Below, in pieces: positions 6,170-9,655 of a DNA stretch of 9,655 nt. Location: NCBI GenBank assembly GCA_025362825.1, contig JANYFF010000243.1:1-9655 (forward strand), read 5' to 3'. Positions within the stretch are counted from its first letter, which is position 1. Each line of letters opens with the position of its first letter. Source of the DNA: Polaromonas sp. (GTDB lineage: Bacteria > Pseudomonadota > Gammaproteobacteria > Burkholderiales > Burkholderiaceae_C). The translations under genes and the position numbers were made by a program. The notes beneath the pieces are model-generated. The model was not told the DNA's origin and searched no databases. It saw only the letters and a list, made by a program, of their open reading frames with translations.

Positions 6170-7104
6170 CACGCATATTTTTTAATGAAGTGGCCACGCG
6201 CGATGGCTTTCAAATCGAGCCGGCTTTCATCGATACCGATGCCAAGATTGCGCTCGTCGATGCGCTGAGTGACTGCGGCTACGCCAAGATAGAGGTGACT
6301 TCCTTCACCTCCCCCAAGGCCATCCCGATGTTGCGTGATGCCGACGAAGTAATGGGACGTATCCGCCGCGTGCCGGGCGTCGAGTACACCGTGCTGGTGC
6401 CCAATCTGCGCGGTGCCGAGCGCGCACTTGAGGCAAAAGCCGATGAGTTAAACCTGGTCATGTCCACCTCGGAAACCCACAATTTAGCCAACCTGCGCAT
6501 GCCAATGGCCATAAGCTTTGCAGCCCTGTCGGAAGTGATCCAGCGCGTCGATGGGCAAACGCCGATCAATGTGTCGCTGTCCTGCAGTTTTGGCTGCCCT
6601 ATGGAAGGCGATGTGCCGCAAGCCAACGTGCTGGGCTGGGTAGAACGCTTTGCCGACCTGGGCGTGCGCGGCGTGACGATTTGCGACACCACCGGCATGG
6701 CGCATCCGGCGCAGGTCAACCGCATGGTGGAAGCTCTGCAACAGCGGTTTGCGCAGCTGCAGCTCACGCTGCACTTTCACAACACCCGCGGCATGGGCCT
6801 GGCCAATGTGCTGGCCGCCGTGCAGGGCGGCATCACGCGTTTTGACGGCTCGTTAGGCGGCCTGGGCGGCTGCCCTTATGCGCCCGGTGCCAGCGGCAAC
6901 ATCTGCAGCGAAGACGCTATTCACATGCTGGACGAAATGGGCTACGACACCGGTATCAACCTTGACAAGCTGCTGGCCGTTGCGCGCCAGATGCCGCAGA
7001 TCGTGGGTCATGACGTACCAGGCCAGGTCGCCAAAGCGGGCCGCGTCACCGACCTGCATCCGGCGCCTGAGTTTGTAAATGAATTGCGACAGGGCGCTTC
7101 ATGA
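6166..7104 (+). CDS. Hydroxymethylglutaryl-CoA lyase family protein
   Basis: A 312-residue TIM-barrel enzyme of the HMG-CoA lyase branch (HMGL-like, PF00682), which cleaves a 3-hydroxy-3-carboxymethyl acyl-CoA into acetyl-CoA and an oxo acid using a divalent metal. The residues of the human enzyme's metal site and mechanism are recognisable: Arg12-Asp13 (TRDGFQIE), Glu43 (IEVTSF), His203 and His205 (HFHNTRG), Cys236 in GLGGCPYAPGASGN, and Asn245. The canonical GLQNE after Arg-Asp is GFQIE here, and the canonical HCHDT is HFHNT, so this is a sister subgroup. True HMG-CoA may not be its substrate. The gene overlaps the CoA-transferase stop and the LeuC-like start, each by ATGA. With those neighbours, a citramalyl-CoA-like or other 2-alkylmalyl-CoA substrate is more plausible than HMG-CoA from leucine breakdown; no isovaleryl-CoA or methylcrotonyl-CoA genes are present. 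Confidence 0.88.
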   Translation: MTRIFFNEVATRDGFQIEPAFIDTDAKIALVDALSDCGYAKIEVTSFTSPKAIPMLRDADEVMGRIRRVPGVEYTVLVPNLRGAERALEAKADELNLVMSTSETHNLANLRMPMAISFAALSEVIQRVDGQTPINVSLSCSFGCPMEGDVPQANVLGWVERFADLGVRGVTICDTTGMAHPAQVNRMVEALQQRFAQLQLTLHFHNTRGMGLANVLAAVQGGITRFDGSLGGLGGCPYAPGASGNICSEDAIHMLDEMGYDTGINLDKLLAVARQMPQIVGHDVPGQVAKAGRVTDLHPAPEFVNELRQGAS

Positions 7105-8567
7105 CAGCCACAACAGCCATGCAGGCATTAACCCTGCTGGACAAGCTGTGGCAACGTCATCTGGTTTGCGACCTGCCGGGCGGTATGTCTTTGTTGTATG
7201 TTGACCGCCATCTGGTGTACGAGGTCACCAGCCCGCAGGCGTTTGAAGGCCTGCGATTGTCTGGCCGCAAAGCCTGGCGGCCCGAGACCGTACTGGCCAC
7301 CGCAGACCACAACGTGCCGACGCTGGACCGGGCCGAAGTGATCCGCAGCGGCATCGCCGATCCGCTGTCGCACGCACAAGTCCACCAGTTGAGCCGCAAC
7401 TGCCGCGATTTCGGCGTGACCGAGTTTGGGCTGGCCGATCCACGGCAGGGCATCATCCACGTCATCGGCCCTGAACAAGGTGCGACCCTTCCGGGGATGA
7501 CCGTTGTGGCTGGTGACTCCCACACCAGCACGCACGGTGCTTTCGGCGCGCTGGCTTTCGGTGTCGGGACGTCCGAAGTCGAACACGTGCTGGCGACCCA
7601 GTGCCTGGCCGTGAAAAAGATGAAAACGCTGCTGCTGCAAGTCGATGGCATCCTGGCGCCCGGCGTGACGGCTAAAGATTTGATTTTGTCGATCATCCGC
7701 ACGCTGGGTGCTGGTGGCGCAGCAGGCTACGCGATTGAATTTGCGGGCAGCGCCATCAGGGCGTTGTCAATGGAAGGCAGGATGACCGTGTGCAACATGG
7801 CGATTGAAGCCGGTGCGCGTGTCGGCCTGATTGGCGTTGATCAGGTCACCCTGGACTACCTGCGTGGACGGCCCATGGGCCCTTCGCCTGAGTACCAGAG
7901 CCTTGCCGAGAACTACTGGCGCAGCTTGACAAGCGATACCGGCGCGGTCTATCACCAGGTGGTGCTTCTGCAGGCGGCAGATGTACTGCCCATGGTCAGC
8001 TGGGGCACCTCGCCCGACATGGTGTGTACGGTTGATGGCGTGATTCCCAACCCCGCCGACCTGGCCGACCCGCAGCGGCGCGCAGGCATGCAGCGCGCGC
8101 TGGACTACATGGGCCTGGCGGCTGGTACCCGCATCACGGACATCCGGCCGGACAAGGTCTTCATCGGCTCATGCACCAACGCACGCATCGAAGACCTGCG
8201 GGCAGCGGCCGTCGTGGTGCAAGGCCAGTATCGGGCCGATAATATCCGGCAGGCGCTGGTGGTGCCAGGTTCCGGCCTGGTCAAGGCGCAGGCTGAAGCC
8301 GAAGGGCTCGACCAGATTTTTATCGCCGCTGGTTTTGAATGGCGTTCACCTGGCTGCTCGATGTGCCTGGGCATGAACGACGACCGTTTGCTTGCCGGTG
8401 AGCGCTGTGCATCAACTTCCAATCGCAATTTTGAAGGCCGTCAGGGTGCAGGCGGCCGGACCCATCTGGTGAGTCCCGTGATGGCGGCTGCGGCAGCCAT
8501 TGCCGGTCACTTTGTAGACGTCAGAACCCACTTCACCATCGGGCAGGAACAACATGCAAGCCTTTAG
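7101..8567 (+). CDS. LeuC-like aconitase-family hydro-lyase, large subunit (3-isopropylmalate dehydratase type)
   Basis: A 488-residue large subunit of the isopropylmalate-isomerase branch of the aconitase superfamily, somewhat longer than E. coli LeuC (466). It has the LeuC hallmarks LLYVDRHLVYEVTSPQAF, DHNVPT, GPEQGATLPGMTVVAGDSHTSTHGAFGALAFGVG, and the three 4Fe-4S cysteines: Cys358 (GSCTNARIEDLRAA), Cys419 and Cys422 (PGCSMCLGMN). The GERCASTSNRNFEGRQG block follows. All catalytic motifs are intact. It pairs with the small subunit directly downstream, with a 14-base overlap. Sequence alone would allow biosynthetic leucine isomerase. However, there is no leuB or leuA, and the gene lies between a CoA-transferase/lyase pair and a solute receptor. 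I therefore read it as a catabolic paralogue acting on a related acid such as citraconate/citramalate. ATG 7101 overlaps the previous stop; ATG 7119 is a less likely alternative. Confidence 0.9.
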   Translation: MTATTAMQALTLLDKLWQRHLVCDLPGGMSLLYVDRHLVYEVTSPQAFEGLRLSGRKAWRPETVLATADHNVPTLDRAEVIRSGIADPLSHAQVHQLSRNCRDFGVTEFGLADPRQGIIHVIGPEQGATLPGMTVVAGDSHTSTHGAFGALAFGVGTSEVEHVLATQCLAVKKMKTLLLQVDGILAPGVTAKDLILSIIRTLGAGGAAGYAIEFAGSAIRALSMEGRMTVCNMAIEAGARVGLIGVDQVTLDYLRGRPMGPSPEYQSLAENYWRSLTSDTGAVYHQVVLLQAADVLPMVSWGTSPDMVCTVDGVIPNPADLADPQRRAGMQRALDYMGLAAGTRITDIRPDKVFIGSCTNARIEDLRAAAVVVQGQYRADNIRQALVVPGSGLVKAQAEAEGLDQIFIAAGFEWRSPGCSMCLGMNDDRLLAGERCASTSNRNFEGRQGAGGRTHLVSPVMAAAAAIAGHFVDVRTHFTIGQEQHASL

Positions 8568-9258
8568 CGCAGTGGACGGACTGGTCGTGCCTCTTGACCG
8601 CAATGATGTGGACACCGACGCCCTGATACCAAAACAGTTTTTAAAGTCCATCTCAAAGACCGGGCTGGGGCCGTACCTGTTCGATGATTGGCGTTACGTT
8701 GACCGCGGCGTCATCGGCCAGGACTGCAGCCAAAGGCCGCTCAAGCCTGACTTCGTGCTGAATCAGCCGCGTTATGCAGGCTCACAAATTTTATTGTCAC
8801 GCGACAATTTTGGTTGTGGTTCAAGCCGCGAACACGCGGTGTGGGCCCTCGACGCGTATGGTTTTCAGGTAATTATTGCGTCCAGTTTTGCAGACATTTT
8901 TTACGCCAACTGCTTCAAAAATGGTTTGCTGCCAGTGGTGCTGGATGCTGCCGATATTGACCGCGAAATCAAGGCTGTGGAGGCATCGCCGGGCTATCGC
9001 ATGCAAATTGACTTGGCGTCCCAGCGCATCACCACGCAGAGCGGAGGGGTCTTTTCGTTTGCAATCGACCCGCATCGCAAGCAATGCCTGCTGGAAGGCC
9101 TGGACGACATCGCGCTGACCCTGCAGAAAACCGCAAAGATCCGGGCCTACGAACAGGTCCGACGCAGCCAGGAGCCGTGGTTGTTTGCCAACCATGCGCC
9201 GCGGAACTCTGCCAACCTTGCGCCAGTCCAAGATCTATCAAATTTATTGGAGATATAA
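8554..9258 (+). CDS. LeuD-like aconitase-family hydro-lyase, small subunit
   Basis: A 234-residue small (swivel-domain) subunit of the isopropylmalate-isomerase type. Landmarks are VDGLVVPLDRNDVDTDALIPKQFLKSI near the start, RDNFGCGSSREHAVWAL around residues 83-99 (the substrate-binding loop of LeuD proteins), and SFADIFYANCFKNGLLPV. E. coli LeuD has 201 residues. This protein continues past the usual ending near AYEQVRRSQEPWL by about 20 residues (FANHAPRNSANL onward), a tail without recognisable motif. AGGA at 8545-8548 sits five bases before ATG 8554, inside the end of the large-subunit gene, so the two subunits are probably made together. The middle of the gene (about 8780-8900) is visibly more AT-rich than its neighbours. 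As with the large subunit, context favours a catabolic rather than leucine-biosynthetic role. Confidence 0.9.
   Translation: MQAFSAVDGLVVPLDRNDVDTDALIPKQFLKSISKTGLGPYLFDDWRYVDRGVIGQDCSQRPLKPDFVLNQPRYAGSQILLSRDNFGCGSSREHAVWALDAYGFQVIIASSFADIFYANCFKNGLLPVVLDAADIDREIKAVEASPGYRMQIDLASQRITTQSGGVFSFAIDPHRKQCLLEGLDDIALTLQKTAKIRAYEQVRRSQEPWLFANHAPRNSANLAPVQDLSNLLEI
9249..9252 (+). promoter_or_regulatory. Ribosome binding site of the Bug receptor gene
   Basis: GGAG lies six bases before ATG 9259, within the last codons of the LeuD-like gene. The LeuD-like stop TAA (9256-9258) directly abuts this ATG, so the receptor is cotranscribed with the enzymes. Confidence 0.65.
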
Positions 9259-9655
9259 ATGATTCAACGTAATTTCTGGAAACTTGTTGCTGCAACGGCC
9301 AGCGTCATGGCCGCTTCCGTTGCCATGAACGCAACCGCGCAGGGAGCCTATCCGGCGCGGCCCGTGACGGTCATCGTGCCGCAGGCAGCAGGCGGCGCCA
9401 ACGACGCCATCGCCCGCATCGTGGCGCAAAAACTCACCGAAGTGCTGGGTCAGAGCTTCATCGTCGACAACCGGCCTGGCGCTGGCGGCAATGTCGGCAC
9501 AGCCCAGGCCGCAAAGTCCAAGCCGGACGGCTACACGCTCATGCTGACCACCAACAGCGCGCAGGTCATCAATCCGTTCATCTACAAAAGCACTGGTTTC
9601 GATCCCATCAAGGATTTCGAGCCGGTCGGTCTGGTAGCCAGTGCGGGCTATGTGC
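9259..9655 (+). CDS. Bug/TctC family tripartite tricarboxylate transporter receptor, N-terminal fragment
   Basis: The gene runs off the right edge; 132 residues are visible. It starts with a Sec signal peptide: MIQRNFWK, a hydrophobic stretch, then NATAQG, with cleavage probably after ATA (residues 25-27). The mature part begins YPARPVTVIVPQAAGGANDAIARIVAQKL, followed by GQSFIVDNRPGAGGNVGT and AKSKPDGYTLMLTT. These are hallmark strings of Bug proteins, the periplasmic solute receptors related to TctC that are greatly expanded in Bordetella, Cupriavidus and Comamonadaceae. They bind small carboxylates and deliver them to a TctAB-type membrane carrier, which is often encoded elsewhere; no tctA or tctB is in view. 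Abutting the LeuD-like gene suggests its ligand is the substrate of the operon, a useful clue but not proof. GC-rich gram-negative codon use matches the neighbours. Confidence 0.93.
   Translation, partial: MIQRNFWKLVAATASVMAASVAMNATAQGAYPARPVTVIVPQAAGGANDAIARIVAQKLTEVLGQSFIVDNRPGAGGNVGTAQAAKSKPDGYTLMLTTNSAQVINPFIYKSTGFDPIKDFEPVGLVASAGYV

Noticed and set aside
8793..8811. Hairpin ATTGTC/GACAAT followed by TTTT inside the LeuD-like gene
   Set aside because: The stem is only six AT-rich pairs and lies in the middle of an essential coding motif (RDNFGCGSS), so a functional terminator is unlikely.

Overview
The window looks like chromosomal DNA from a betaproteobacterium, most likely Comamonadaceae (Polaromonas/Rhodoferax-like). 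The evidence is high GC by eye, a polyhydroxyalkanoate-system protein, a Bug-type solute receptor, and a short palindromic repeat that I recall from memory as common in that family. All genes are on the + strand and tightly packed. I saw no RNA gene, IS element, CRISPR array, prophage or origin.

Left part (1-3951), mixed housekeeping and accessory genes. The C-terminal end of a YeiH-family (UPF0324) membrane transporter is followed by a strong imperfect stem-loop. Next come a cytoplasmic, single-polypeptide molybdopterin/4Fe-4S oxidoreductase and, overlapping it by ATGA, a lipoprotein-type HExxH aminopeptidase (COG4324/DUF2265). The aminopeptidase carries what looks like an in-frame insertion of a palindromic repeat. 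A small PHA-granule-associated (PHA_gran_rgn) protein with a Lys/Ala-rich tail ends this part.

Right part (3964-9655), a catabolic operon. A LysR regulator (TTG start) is followed by a CaiB/BaiF CoA-transferase, an HMG-CoA-lyase-family enzyme, LeuC-like and LeuD-like hydro-lyase subunits, and the start of a Bug/TctC periplasmic receptor. The junctions from the CoA-transferase onward are ATGA, ATGA, a 14-base overlap and TAA|ATG, so these genes are probably cotranscribed and translationally coupled.

Read together, the right-hand genes suggest uptake of a small branched di- or tricarboxylate. The LeuCD-like enzyme would isomerise or hydrate it to a 2-alkylmalate-type acid, the CaiB enzyme would activate it to a CoA thioester without ATP, and the lyase would split it into acetyl-CoA and a 2-oxo acid. 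This is formally leucine/citramalate chain elongation run backwards. Citraconate/citramalate giving pyruvate + acetyl-CoA is the simplest candidate, but the substrate cannot be read from the sequence. This operon and the repeat inside the aminopeptidase gene are the two most interesting items.
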